Below the pieces are notes generated by a model. It was not told the origin of the DNA and did not search any database. It saw only the letters and a list, made by a program, of their open reading frames with translations. DNA of 44,540 bases from Streptomyces malaysiensis subsp. samsunensis (lineage in GTDB: Bacteria > Actinomycetota > Actinomycetes > Streptomycetales > Streptomycetaceae), in contig NZ_JANIIC010000074.1 in assembly GCF_024519315.1 (NCBI RefSeq), positions 1 to 44,540 of the forward strand, in the 5' to 3' direction. The translations under genes and the position numbers were made by a program. This document shows positions 16,515 to 24,045 of the stretch, in pieces (positions within the stretch are counted from its first letter, which is position 1; each line of letters begins with the position of its first letter).

Positions 16515-17276
16515 ATGAGCAACGCAGACCGTCACGGGCTGATCGCGCAGACCGTCAGGGAGGCGGGCAGTGTCACGGTCCAGGCGCTCGCCGAGCTGAC
16601 CGGCGCCTCGGAGATGACCATCCGGCGCGACCTCGACACCCTGGCCGCGCAAGGTGTCCTCGAACGCGTCCGCGGCGGGGCACGCACCCTGCTGCTCCGG
16701 GGGGAGGAGCCGCCCTTCGCGCTGCGCGCCCGTGAGGCCGTCGACGCCAAGCTCCGGATCGCGGCCGAGGTGTCCTCGCTCATCGCCGACGGCGAGACTG
16801 TCCTGCTGGACAGCGGCACCACCTGCCTGGAGGTCGCCCGCCTGCTGCGTCAACGACCGGTCACCGTGATGCCCCTGTCGCTGCAGGCCATCCACCTACT
16901 CGGCGACGCCCCGGGTCCGACCACGCTGATGGTGCCCGGCGGACACCCCCGCGCTGCCGAGGGAGCCCTGACCGGCCCCCTCACCCTCGCCTCCCTGTCG
17001 GCACTGCGCTTCGACACCGCGGTCATCGGCTGCTGCGGCCTGAGCGCGGCGGAGGGCCTGACCGCCTACGACCTCGACGACGCGGCGGTGAAGAAGGCGA
17101 GCATCGCCTCCGCGCGCCGCGTCATCGTCGCCGCGGACGGCAGCAAACTCGGCCGCACCGCCTACGCCCACGTCGGCCCCTCCACACAACTGCACACCCT
17201 CGTCACCGACACCACGGCATCTACCGACGAGGTGGCCGCGCTCGAAAACGGCGGCACCGTCGTCAAAACCGCCTGA
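16515..17276 (+). CDS. DeoR/GlpR-family transcriptional regulator
   Basis: 253 aa from the ATG at 16515. N-terminal DeoR HTH (residues about 5-60: 'VTVQALAELTGASEMTIRRDLDTLAAQGVLERVRGGA') followed by the sugar-phosphate sensor domain with its marks 'TVLLDSGTTCLEVARLL', 'GCCGLSAAEGLTAYD' and 'VIVAADGSKLG'. Such repressors release DNA on binding a phosphorylated sugar. It probably controls the divergent MFS gene and perhaps the LLM-HAD pair beyond it. Confidence 0.9.
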   Translation: MSNADRHGLIAQTVREAGSVTVQALAELTGASEMTIRRDLDTLAAQGVLERVRGGARTLLLRGEEPPFALRAREAVDAKLRIAAEVSSLIADGETVLLDSGTTCLEVARLLRQRPVTVMPLSLQAIHLLGDAPGPTTLMVPGGHPRAAEGALTGPLTLASLSALRFDTAVIGCCGLSAAEGLTAYDLDDAAVKKASIASARRVIVAADGSKLGRTAYAHVGPSTQLHTLVTDTTASTDEVAALENGGTVVKTA

Positions 17277-17557
17277 CGAGATCCCCGCGCGGACGCACCG
17301 CCCGTCACCGCACCGGCACCTGACCGCCGGCGCCATGCTGTACAACCCCACTGATCCTCGCTGCGCTGATACCCCGAGGAAGATGACTGGCGAGGCCCTC
17401 GGCGTACGCCTGCGCCTCGCGGTCCTCGCACTCAACTCTCACCAACGGGGTCCTTGCCCGAGCAAGATCAACAACCGCCCGCCGAACCCCGCCGCCCCCC
17501 GATCGGCTCGCAGAACCCGTTCTTACTCAAAAGCGGAACCGACCCCCCTTCTGAGAC
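17277..17557. other. Gap after the DeoR gene, nothing recognised
   Basis: 281 bases; open frames are present but show no recognisable domains. Confidence 0.35.
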
Positions 17558-18125
17558 TTGCATTGTGCGGAAATCCGGGCCCATGGCGGACCTTCATCCC
17601 CCTCCTCTGCCGACCGGCCAGACGCCGACGACGTCGAACAGCACACCTGTCCGAAGCGCGGCGCCCAGCCCGGCTCGCCGTGCTGCTCACGCGGCGGCGC
17701 GGTTGCCTCCGCCTGCCACACCCGCCGCTTCACCATGGTGCCCCGGCTGAAGAAGGAGCTGAGGGTGCCAACCCCCGGCCGGCCGTGGGCCGGGCCGGCC
17801 GTGGGCCCAGGCAGCCCGCCGCCGGTGTCGATTGCCCCGGACCTGCCGAGCGCGGACATCCGCATCGGCTACGCCCGCTGCTCGACCCTCGGGCAGGAAC
17901 TCCACTCCCAGCTCGACGCTCCCAGCTCGACGCGCTCAGCAAGCACGGCATCCCGAGGGACAAGATCTTCAGCGAGAAGATCAGCACTCGTGTCCGGGTC
18001 CGGCCCGCCCTCGAGGAGGCGTTGAGGACGGCGCGGGAGGTCAAGGCGCACGCCCCGCACTGCCGGGTCATCTTCACCGTGTACGAGATGAAGCGCCTCG
18101 GCCGTGATGCCGCCGAGCTCACCGC
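17558..18125 (+). pseudogene. Serine recombinase (resolvase) with N-terminal zinc-finger-like region, frameshifted and truncated
   Basis: The first part has a Cys/His cluster ('CPKRGAQPGSPC' then 'CHTRRF'), like the zinc-finger segments seen in Streptomyces. A linker follows, and then the start of a resolvase catalytic domain, 'IRIGYARCSTLGQELHSQLDA', with the Arg and Ser of the active site (YARxS-type; here YARCS). A 14-bp tandem duplication (17905-17918 and 17919-17932) shifts the frame; the correct reading resumes as 'LSKHGIPRDKIFSEKIST' and 'CRVIFTVYEMKRLGRDAAELTA'. Homology stops near 18125, so the DNA-binding C-terminus is also lost. Confidence 0.65.
17905..17932 (+). repeat. 14-bp tandem duplication inside the resolvase
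   Basis: CTCCCAGCTCGACG occurs twice in direct succession. The duplication changes the frame of the resolvase at residue 'QLDA' and is the inactivating lesion. Confidence 0.9.
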
Positions 18126-18622
18126 CTCCCCGACGGTCCGGCTCCTGCCGCTTCCGCCGGTCTCGGCTCTCTCGCGCACCCTCTTGAGGTGGACGCGGCA
18201 TTCGCCCCACTCCGCCGTGCCGGATGTGCTGCCGGCCGGAACGGACGCGTCGAGCGGTCTCTCTGCGCGTGCCGCCAGAAGAGCTTCGAGGACCCGCGAG
18301 CGGGCGCGGGCCAGGCTGTCGTCCTCGGCGCGCTGCTTCCACAGACCCGTGTCCATCCAGACCAGACGGTCATACGCGCCATGCTGCTGGCGGCTCTCAC
18401 GGTTCCTCGACCCTGACGGCACCCCCTCGACCCCGTAGGAGCCCCACTCATCCGGAACAGCCGTTGCCTTGAGGCAAACGGCTTCCCTGCTCTCCATCAC
18501 CGGTGTCCTGGCAGCGCCCGACTTGTGCTCGCTACGGGCGCTGTCTATGCCTGGCTGTAACGGGTTGGCAGCATGGACATGCACGGGGCGCGAGCGGACA
18601 TGTGGCGGAGGGGAGCGTCGGT
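18126..18622. other. Gap of about 500 bases before the DUF262 gene
   Basis: No gene is supported. A minus-strand open frame ('LEALLAARAERPLDASV' region) covers it but matches no family I know and runs on antisense to the resolvase. The promoter of the DUF262 gene should be near its right end. Confidence 0.35.
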
Positions 18623-20833
18623 ATGGGCGTCGACGAGATCAAGTCCCAGGGCTTCAGCCTGAAGGAGCTGTTCCGCGACGTCGCTTACCAGGTCGACTAC
18701 TACCAGCGTGACTACACCTGGGGCGAGGAAGAAGTACGCACCCTGCTGCGGGACTTGTGCACGTCCTTCTCACACTGGTCGAACGACCCGGCGCTCATCC
18801 GCCGGCCGGGCAACGCGCCGCAGTACTTCCTCGGCCCGTTCGTCTACTACGAGAAGTCCAAGAACCGGCGCTGCCTGGTAGACGGCCAGCAACGGTTCGT
18901 GACGCTCCACCTGCTCTTCCTCCAGCTACGGGCTCGCGTCAGGGATCACGGAGACGCACGGCGTGTCGACAGGCTGAACAGGGCGATCACCACCGACGGC
19001 GCCCACTTCTCCATCGGGATCAGTGATCACGAGCCGGTGCTGCGCGCCATCGATGAGGGCCGTGTGTACGAGACCGGGCTCGGGGACTCCCTGTCCCGCC
19101 GGAACCTGTGGGCCCGCGGTCAGCAGATCGAGACCCAGCTGGCGGAGGAACTCGACGCCGACAAGCTCGACAGGTTCACCGACTGGCTCCTGGACCGGGT
19201 GGTGCTGGTCGGGATCCGGGCGGCCAATCAGGACCACGGCTACCGCATGTTCGAGACGATGAACGACCGCGGTGCGCGGCTCACCGCCGTCGATCTGCTC
19301 AAAAGCCATCTGCTGGCCAACGTCGGGACCGGAGAGGACCAGCTGAACACCCGTTGGCAGGAGATGCTGCGAGAGCTGGCCACAGACCGTGAAGACCCAG
19401 GCGCGGCCGCACGCTTCATCAAAGCCACACTGCTGGCCCGCTACGCCCGCCCCGACCATGCCGAGGACCGCCGGCAGATCGACGCCAACCTCAACGTGTG
19501 GGTGCGGCACAACGCAAAGTACCTGGGGCTGGTTCCCGATCGCCCCGAGAACTTCCTGGACTTCGTGCAGAGCCTGCTGGAGACGGCACGGCTCTTCAGG
19601 CCTTTCCTCGCCGCGAGCCGCGCGCTGAAAAAGGACGGCGACAGGCTGGAGGCGGTGCTGTTCAATGAGCGCAACGGGCTCGGCGAACAGACGGTGGCGA
19701 TCCTCGCCGCCATCCGCCCCACCGACCCCCCATCCCAAGCCAAGGACAAAGGCCGTCTGGTGGCCGCCTACATCGACCGCTGGTACGTGCTGCAGGTACT
19801 ACAGGACCTGCCCGTGCAGGCACCCGAAATCGCCGAGCTTGTCCACAGCAGGCTCGTTCCCATGCTGAGGGAATGCCGCACCCCCGCCGACGTAGCAGCC
19901 GCACTGGGCCGACTCGCCCTGAGCGATGGCAACGCGATCCCCGAGGCATCGACCCTCGGGTTGCGGGGCAACAACTCGCACCAGATCAGGTACCTGCTGG
20001 CCCGCGCCACCGCCTACGTGGAGGAAAGCTGCGAGCGGCCACACGATCTCCTCGCCTACCTCGACAGGACTCAATTCCACATCGAACACCTGTGGGCCAA
20101 CCATCCGCGCCGGGTCGAAAAGGAAATCCCGGACCCGGTCGTCTTCCGAAGCCTCCGCAACCAACTCGGCGGCCTGGGATTGCTCGAGGGGCGAGAGAAC
20201 TCAAGCATCAACGACATGCCGCTGCACGACAAAGCCCCCTTATACGCGCGGAGCAACATCCTGCTCGGCATCATCTCGCCGGGATACAACCGCCGTAACC
20301 CACTCCTGCGCGACTTCATCAAGACACACCAGCTGGACAAACTCCTCAGGTCGTTCGGGTCGAAAGAGACAATGACACCCGTCATCCAGACCCGACAGAA
20401 GCTCTACCTTCACCTCTTCGACCTCATCTGGAATCCCGAACAACTCGGTTTCCCCACCCCGATACCCCAAGACGCTCCGCAACCCGACCAGAATACCGTC
20501 CCGCAGCCGCGTGCCACCCCAACCCGACGCAAGACGGCACGCCGTCGCACAGACGTGGCGAAGATGCTCGACGCCCGCATTCTCACAGCCGGAACCCGCA
20601 TTGTCCTCACCCACCGTTCCATCGACCACTGGGCAACGATCAACAAAGACGGTGGCGTTGTGCTCGACGCCACGGGAGGAACCCCCTACGGACGAGTGGA
20701 CGAGGCCGGCGCCGTCGTCCGGGGCACCAAGACCTGCCAGGGCATGAAGGAATGGCACATCGAGGATGAAACGGGTGCGCGACTCAGCCTGCGCACCCTG
20801 CGAGACCAGGCAGTGGCGGCTGACCGCATGTAG
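18623..20833 (+). CDS. GmrSD-like restriction protein: DUF262 + DUF1524 (HNH) + RAMA-like domain
   Basis: 736 aa from the ATG at 18623, preceded by GGAGGGGAG. The DUF262 (GmrS-type, ParB-like nucleotidase fold) part has YQRDYTW (residues 27-33), 'CLVDGQQRFVTLH' with DGQQR at 87-91, and 'FETMNDRGARLTAVDLLKSHLL' near 210. The DUF1524 (GmrD-type HNH) part has 'FHIEHLWANH' near 485, then 'NQLGGLGLLEGRENSSIND' and 'KAPLYARSNI', keeping the catalytic His/Asn pattern. After a Pro-rich linker the last 90 residues ('LTAGTRIVLTHRS', 'WATINKDGGVVLD', 'KEWHIEDETGARLSLRTLRDQ') resemble the RAMA domain, thought to read modified DNA. GmrSD enzymes cut modified phage DNA using NTP. A fused, modification-dependent restriction enzyme is the likely role. 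Confidence 0.85.
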   Translation: MGVDEIKSQGFSLKELFRDVAYQVDYYQRDYTWGEEEVRTLLRDLCTSFSHWSNDPALIRRPGNAPQYFLGPFVYYEKSKNRRCLVDGQQRFVTLHLLFLQLRARVRDHGDARRVDRLNRAITTDGAHFSIGISDHEPVLRAIDEGRVYETGLGDSLSRRNLWARGQQIETQLAEELDADKLDRFTDWLLDRVVLVGIRAANQDHGYRMFETMNDRGARLTAVDLLKSHLLANVGTGEDQLNTRWQEMLRELATDREDPGAAARFIKATLLARYARPDHAEDRRQIDANLNVWVRHNAKYLGLVPDRPENFLDFVQSLLETARLFRPFLAASRALKKDGDRLEAVLFNERNGLGEQTVAILAAIRPTDPPSQAKDKGRLVAAYIDRWYVLQVLQDLPVQAPEIAELVHSRLVPMLRECRTPADVAAALGRLALSDGNAIPEASTLGLRGNNSHQIRYLLARATAYVEESCERPHDLLAYLDRTQFHIEHLWANHPRRVEKEIPDPVVFRSLRNQLGGLGLLEGRENSSINDMPLHDKAPLYARSNILLGIISPGYNRRNPLLRDFIKTHQLDKLLRSFGSKETMTPVIQTRQKLYLHLFDLIWNPEQLGFPTPIPQDAPQPDQNTVPQPRATPTRRKTARRRTDVAKMLDARILTAGTRIVLTHRSIDHWATINKDGGVVLDATGGTPYGRVDEAGAVVRGTKTCQGMKEWHIEDETGARLSLRTLRDQAVAADRM

Positions 20834-21198
20834 AGCAGCGATGGCCCATGCACGCGAATCGAACACGGCCCTGTTTTCGCCATTTGCGACTCATGCTCGA
20901 TGACGGCTGGTGACGCTGTTCTTGCAGCTAGGAGCAAACGACAGGGACACAAGGGCGTGCGGTTTCCGATCTTCATGTGAGGTCGAGGTGCCGACCACGC
21001 GTTTCTCGACCAATGGTCAGGGTGCCTAGCCGGGAAGAATCGAACGGGACACTGCTTGTCCAGCAAGCGATGGCCTGTTCGTGCTTTACGCGCGTCGCAT
21101 TTCTTGATCATCCAGCGGTCTTTGTCAGTGCCCGTTGCTACACCAATTCCCAAGGAGCTGTGCCGCACCCGGCGGCCGCCAAGGGGAGGGAAAGCAGC
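20834..21198. other. 365-base spacer upstream of the small membrane protein
   Basis: No gene is supported. It is less GC-rich than its surroundings and may hold the promoter of the three genes that follow. A tRNA T-arm-like string (minus strand, 21031-21047) and a small hairpin GCTTG-TCCAG-CAAGC (21054-21068) are the only structures seen. Confidence 0.4.
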
Positions 21199-21399
21199 AT
21201 GCCACCGCAGGGATACCACGTCGTCCGCAGCCACATACGGCGCAACCCGCGCCCTGGTACGAAGAAGATGAGCGGCTGGATGATCGCCGCGCTGATCGCG
21301 GGAGTCTGGCTGTGGGGCCAGGTCTTCGGCTTCGGCGAAGCCAAGTCCGATGAGCCGCCTTCGCCCAAGCCGTCGGTGTCCGCCCCGGCGGCACCCTGA
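21199..21399 (+). CDS. Small single-pass membrane protein next to Mrr-type nucleases
   Basis: 66 aa from the ATG at 21199, with a strong ribosome site (AAGGGGAGGG). Basic N-terminus (YHVVRSHIRRNPRPGTKK), one hydrophobic helix ('WMIAALIAGVWLWGQVFGF', about residues 27-45), and a Pro/Ser-rich tail ('EPPSPKPSVSAPAAP') that would lie outside the membrane. I do not recognise a named family. Its TGA shares a base with the ATG of the next gene (TGATG), so translation is coupled; this argues for a shared function with the membrane-anchored nuclease. A longer upstream frame (from 20977) lacks coding character. Confidence 0.75.
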   Translation: MPPQGYHVVRSHIRRNPRPGTKKMSGWMIAALIAGVWLWGQVFGFGEAKSDEPPSPKPSVSAPAAP

Positions 21400-22079
21400 T
21401 GGCCCGGCGCCGACTACGGCTGCGCAAGCCCCGCGGCACCGGCGAGAACATCGCGGCCGCAGTCGTCGCTCTGGCCGCGGTGACCCTGTTGTTCCGGATG
21501 GCTCTCGCGGCACAGAGCGCGGTGGTCCGAGGGTGGCCGTTCCTCCTCGTCGTGGCCGCCGGTGGCCTCATCTACGGGCTCTGGCGGCTGCTCCGCTCAG
21601 CCCGAGCACGGCGGGCCCGGTCCGACATGCTGGCACGTTTGCGGATCACGCTGGCCGATATCGACGCCATGAACGACAAGGAGTTCGAGATCGCACTGCG
21701 GGACCTGCTCATCCGCGACGGGTGGTCGGCCCGCAGGGTCGGTGGAAAGGGTGATCAGGCCGCCGACGTCATCGGTGATCACCCACAGCGCGGTCGGATC
21801 GTCGTGCAGGCCAAGCACACCCGCGTCGGCGGGAAGGTGGGGTCATCGGTGTTGTACGCGGTGAAAGGGACGGCCGGGCCGGTCCATAGGGCCGATCACG
21901 CTGTCGTCGTCACCAACGGCGCCCTCACCCGGGATGCCATGGCGTGGGGCGACCGGCACGGCGTCCACTGGGCCGACCGGAAGAAGCTGCAACGCTGGGC
22001 CGAGAGCGGCGCCGCCCTGGACGAACTGCTCAAAGTCTCCGCGCGCTCCCGCCCGAACCGGTTCAAACGCGCAGCCTGA
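21399..22079 (+). CDS. Membrane-anchored Mrr-type restriction endonuclease (first copy)
   Basis: 226 aa. Two N-terminal membrane helices (about residues 17-36 and 44-63) are followed by a basic stretch and an Mrr_cat domain of the PD-(D/E)xK superfamily. 'MNDKEFEIALRDLLIRDGWSARRVGGKGDQAADVIG' contains D119 and D123; 'GRIVVQAKHT' supplies the Q-x-K (Q137, K139). 'GPVHRADHAVVVTNGALTRDAMAWGDRHGVHWADRKKL' is the usual second half. Mrr enzymes cut methylated DNA. The active-site motif is slightly unusual (DQAAD for the common DxGxD). Translationally coupled to the small membrane protein; the second nuclease starts 43 bases downstream. Confidence 0.88.
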   Translation: MARRRLRLRKPRGTGENIAAAVVALAAVTLLFRMALAAQSAVVRGWPFLLVVAAGGLIYGLWRLLRSARARRARSDMLARLRITLADIDAMNDKEFEIALRDLLIRDGWSARRVGGKGDQAADVIGDHPQRGRIVVQAKHTRVGGKVGSSVLYAVKGTAGPVHRADHAVVVTNGALTRDAMAWGDRHGVHWADRKKLQRWAESGAALDELLKVSARSRPNRFKRAA

Positions 22080-22122
22080 CCGGCAGAGTCCCTGCTCATC
22101 ATCCATCACGTCTGGGAGTGTG

Positions 22123-22836
22123 GTGTTCGAAGAAGACGGGTCCCTCGACCCGCTCCTGAAGTTCCTGCTGTACACAGTCCTCACGCTGACCGCGGGCAAG
22201 ATGCTCTGGGAGTGGCTCACCGAGGACCTCAGCCGGTGGATCACCGTTGACCTGTGGGGCCTGATAGCCGACCACCCGTGGTGGACCGGACTGGTCGTCG
22301 CCAGCGGACTGCCCGTGCTTCTCCTGCTCGGCAGGCTCCTGTCCTTCCTGCTCGGTGCCGACACCTACGTCAGCCCGGAGGACACGCTCGCCGATCCGTC
22401 TGTCGATTCGGCCGACCCTGATGTGCTGACGTTCAAGATGAAGCAGCTCTCCGCGATGAGTGCGACGGGCTTTGAACAGGCGTGCGCCGATCTTCTGGTC
22501 CGTGACGGATTCCGGAGTCCGCGCCGGATCGGCGGTGCCGGGGACCTTGGCGTGGATGTCACCGCCCGTGATGACGAGGACCGTCTCCTGATTCTGCAGT
22601 GCAAGCAGTACCAGAACCCAGTCGGATCAGGGCATGTGCAGAAGTTCAACGGGACAGCCCGCCTGCACCACGGAGCCGACTTCCCCATCATGATCGCACT
22701 CAACAGCTTCACCCAGCCGGCAGTCGACTTCGCCCGGCACCACCAGCTCATCCTCATGGGCCGCCCGGAACTGAAGAAATGGGCCCACGGCCAGCACCTC
22801 TACGACGTCCTCGGCATTGAGAACACGACATGGTGA
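22123..22836 (+). CDS. Membrane-anchored Mrr-type restriction endonuclease (second copy)
   Basis: 237 aa from the GTG at 22123 (a GTG at 22120 is also possible; GGGAG lies just upstream). Two hydrophobic stretches (about residues 11-28 and 53-78), then a short acidic linker and an Mrr_cat domain: 'MSATGFEQACADLLVRDGFRSPRRIGGAGDLGVDVTARD' with D141 and D145, 'LLILQCKQYQNPVGSGHVQKFNG' with Q159 and K161, and 'ADFPIMIALNSFTQPAVDFARHHQLILMGRPELKKW'. This copy has the canonical DLGVD...QxK site. It differs strongly from the first copy outside the motifs, so they are not a recent duplication. Probably in one operon with the small protein and first nuclease. Confidence 0.87.
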   Translation: MFEEDGSLDPLLKFLLYTVLTLTAGKMLWEWLTEDLSRWITVDLWGLIADHPWWTGLVVASGLPVLLLLGRLLSFLLGADTYVSPEDTLADPSVDSADPDVLTFKMKQLSAMSATGFEQACADLLVRDGFRSPRRIGGAGDLGVDVTARDDEDRLLILQCKQYQNPVGSGHVQKFNGTARLHHGADFPIMIALNSFTQPAVDFARHHQLILMGRPELKKWAHGQHLYDVLGIENTTW

Positions 22837-23004
22837 TGCCAGTTCGACCGCCATCCTGCAGCCGCCCTCGCGCGTCCGGGGCTCAGCCGCCAACGATGCA
22901 CCTAGCGTGCGCTTCTTCACAGGACCAGACAGAAGATCGCACCCCCGTTCCTGGGTGCCGGTCAAATCGGGTGACGGCTGCCCTCCGGGGCGACCGGGGG
23001 AGCC

Positions 23005-23730
23005 ATCCCCCTCCTGGCCGCCTACGACTACGAAGAACGCACCTGGAATCCCCCGGCGCCCCTGCTGCTCCAGTGGGACCGCGGCGGCGAGAACTCCCGC
23101 ATGAGCGGCGAGTTCATCCGCAACGCCCTGGCCGAGGTCCTCGCCTACATCGGCCTGACCGACTCCACCGGCCAGCCACTGGACTTCGCACCCCACGACT
23201 TCCGGCGCCTGTTCATCACCGACGCCATCCGCTCCGGCCTGCCACCCCACATCGCCCAGGTCATCGCAGGCCACACCAACATCAACACCACCATGGGCTA
23301 CCACGCCATCTACCCCACCGAGACCATCGAAGCCCACCGCGCGTTCATCACCCGCCGCCGCGCCCTGCTGCCCGCCGAGGAGTACCGCACTCCCACCGAC
23401 GCCGAGTAGGAAGACTTCCTCGGCCACTTCGAACGCCGCAAGCTCTCCGTCGGCACCTGCGCCCGCGCCTACGGAACCGCCTGCATCCACGAACACGCCT
23501 GCGTGCGCTGCTCACTGCTTCGACCGGACCCAGCACAGCGCGGCCGCCTGGTGGAGATCCGCGACAACCTCCTCGGCCGCATCGCCGAGGCCGAGCGGGA
23601 AGGCTGGCTCGGCGAAATCGAAGGACTCCAGGTCAGCCTGGCCGGAGCCCAGTCCAAGATCAGCCAGATCGACAGGGCCCCTCGGACAGGGCCGGTGATG
23701 CTCGGCATGCCAGCCCGGGAACCTGTGTGA
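23005..23730 (+). pseudogene. Tyrosine recombinase/integrase, C-terminal part with nonsense codon
   Basis: The reading begins without a start in 'IPLLAAYDYEERTW' and 'LLLQWDRGGENSRMSGEFIRNALAEVL', and continues into the catalytic core: 'FAPHDFRRLFITDAIRSGLPPHIAQVIAGHTNINTTMGYHAIYP', which has the H-x-x-R, the downstream GH and the nucleophile Tyr. A TAG at 23407-23409 interrupts it where homologues have Trp (TGG). The same frame continues to 23730 with the Cys/His-rich tail ('GTCARAYGTACIHEHACVRCSLL') and 'AEREGWLGEIEGLQVSLAGAQSKI'. The N-terminal domain is missing. A mobile-element integrase remnant directly after the putative defence genes. Confidence 0.75.
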
Positions 23731-24045
23731 GCGCTGTATCCGCTGAACGCTCGCTCCTGCCGTCTCTCGGTCTCCCGCGCCGGCCCCGTCCACCCCGGTC
23801 GGCAGGGCCGACCTGGTGGGAGGCATGAACCGGCGCTCGTGTCGATCCCTCCAGGGTGGGACAATGCTTCGCGCCAAAGTACCGCCTCCCGAGGCGCTCC
23901 TGTCTCCGCCCCACAAGGAGATAGGAATTGAAACACTTACGTACTGACTTATTTGAGATCAGGACAGGCGTTCTCCTGGCTTATCAGCTCATCTCATTGC
24001 GAAGGATGACGGCTACTACCGGATTCGAGAAAGGGCGTGCTCGAC
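23731..24045. other. Gap before the tectonin gene
   Basis: 315 bases, AT-rich for this genome around 23925-24010 (for example a run ending in 'GAAACACTTACG'), suggesting promoter sequence or recently acquired DNA. No gene recognised. Confidence 0.4.

Noticed and set aside
15237..16895. 552-aa minus-strand open frame as a single protein
   Set aside because: Its 5' part is antisense to the DeoR gene; only the part below about 15950 is the MFS C-terminal half, joined to its true N-terminus by a frameshift.
17730..18584. 284-aa minus-strand open frame antisense to the resolvase
   Set aside because: The plus strand carries recognisable recombinase motifs; the antisense product matches nothing and has no clear ribosome site.
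21021..21050. tRNA-like 3' end on the minus strand (T-loop GTTCGATTC)
   Set aside because: The flanking bases do not form a T-stem, acceptor stem or D-arm; at most it is a relic of an attachment site, which I cannot support.
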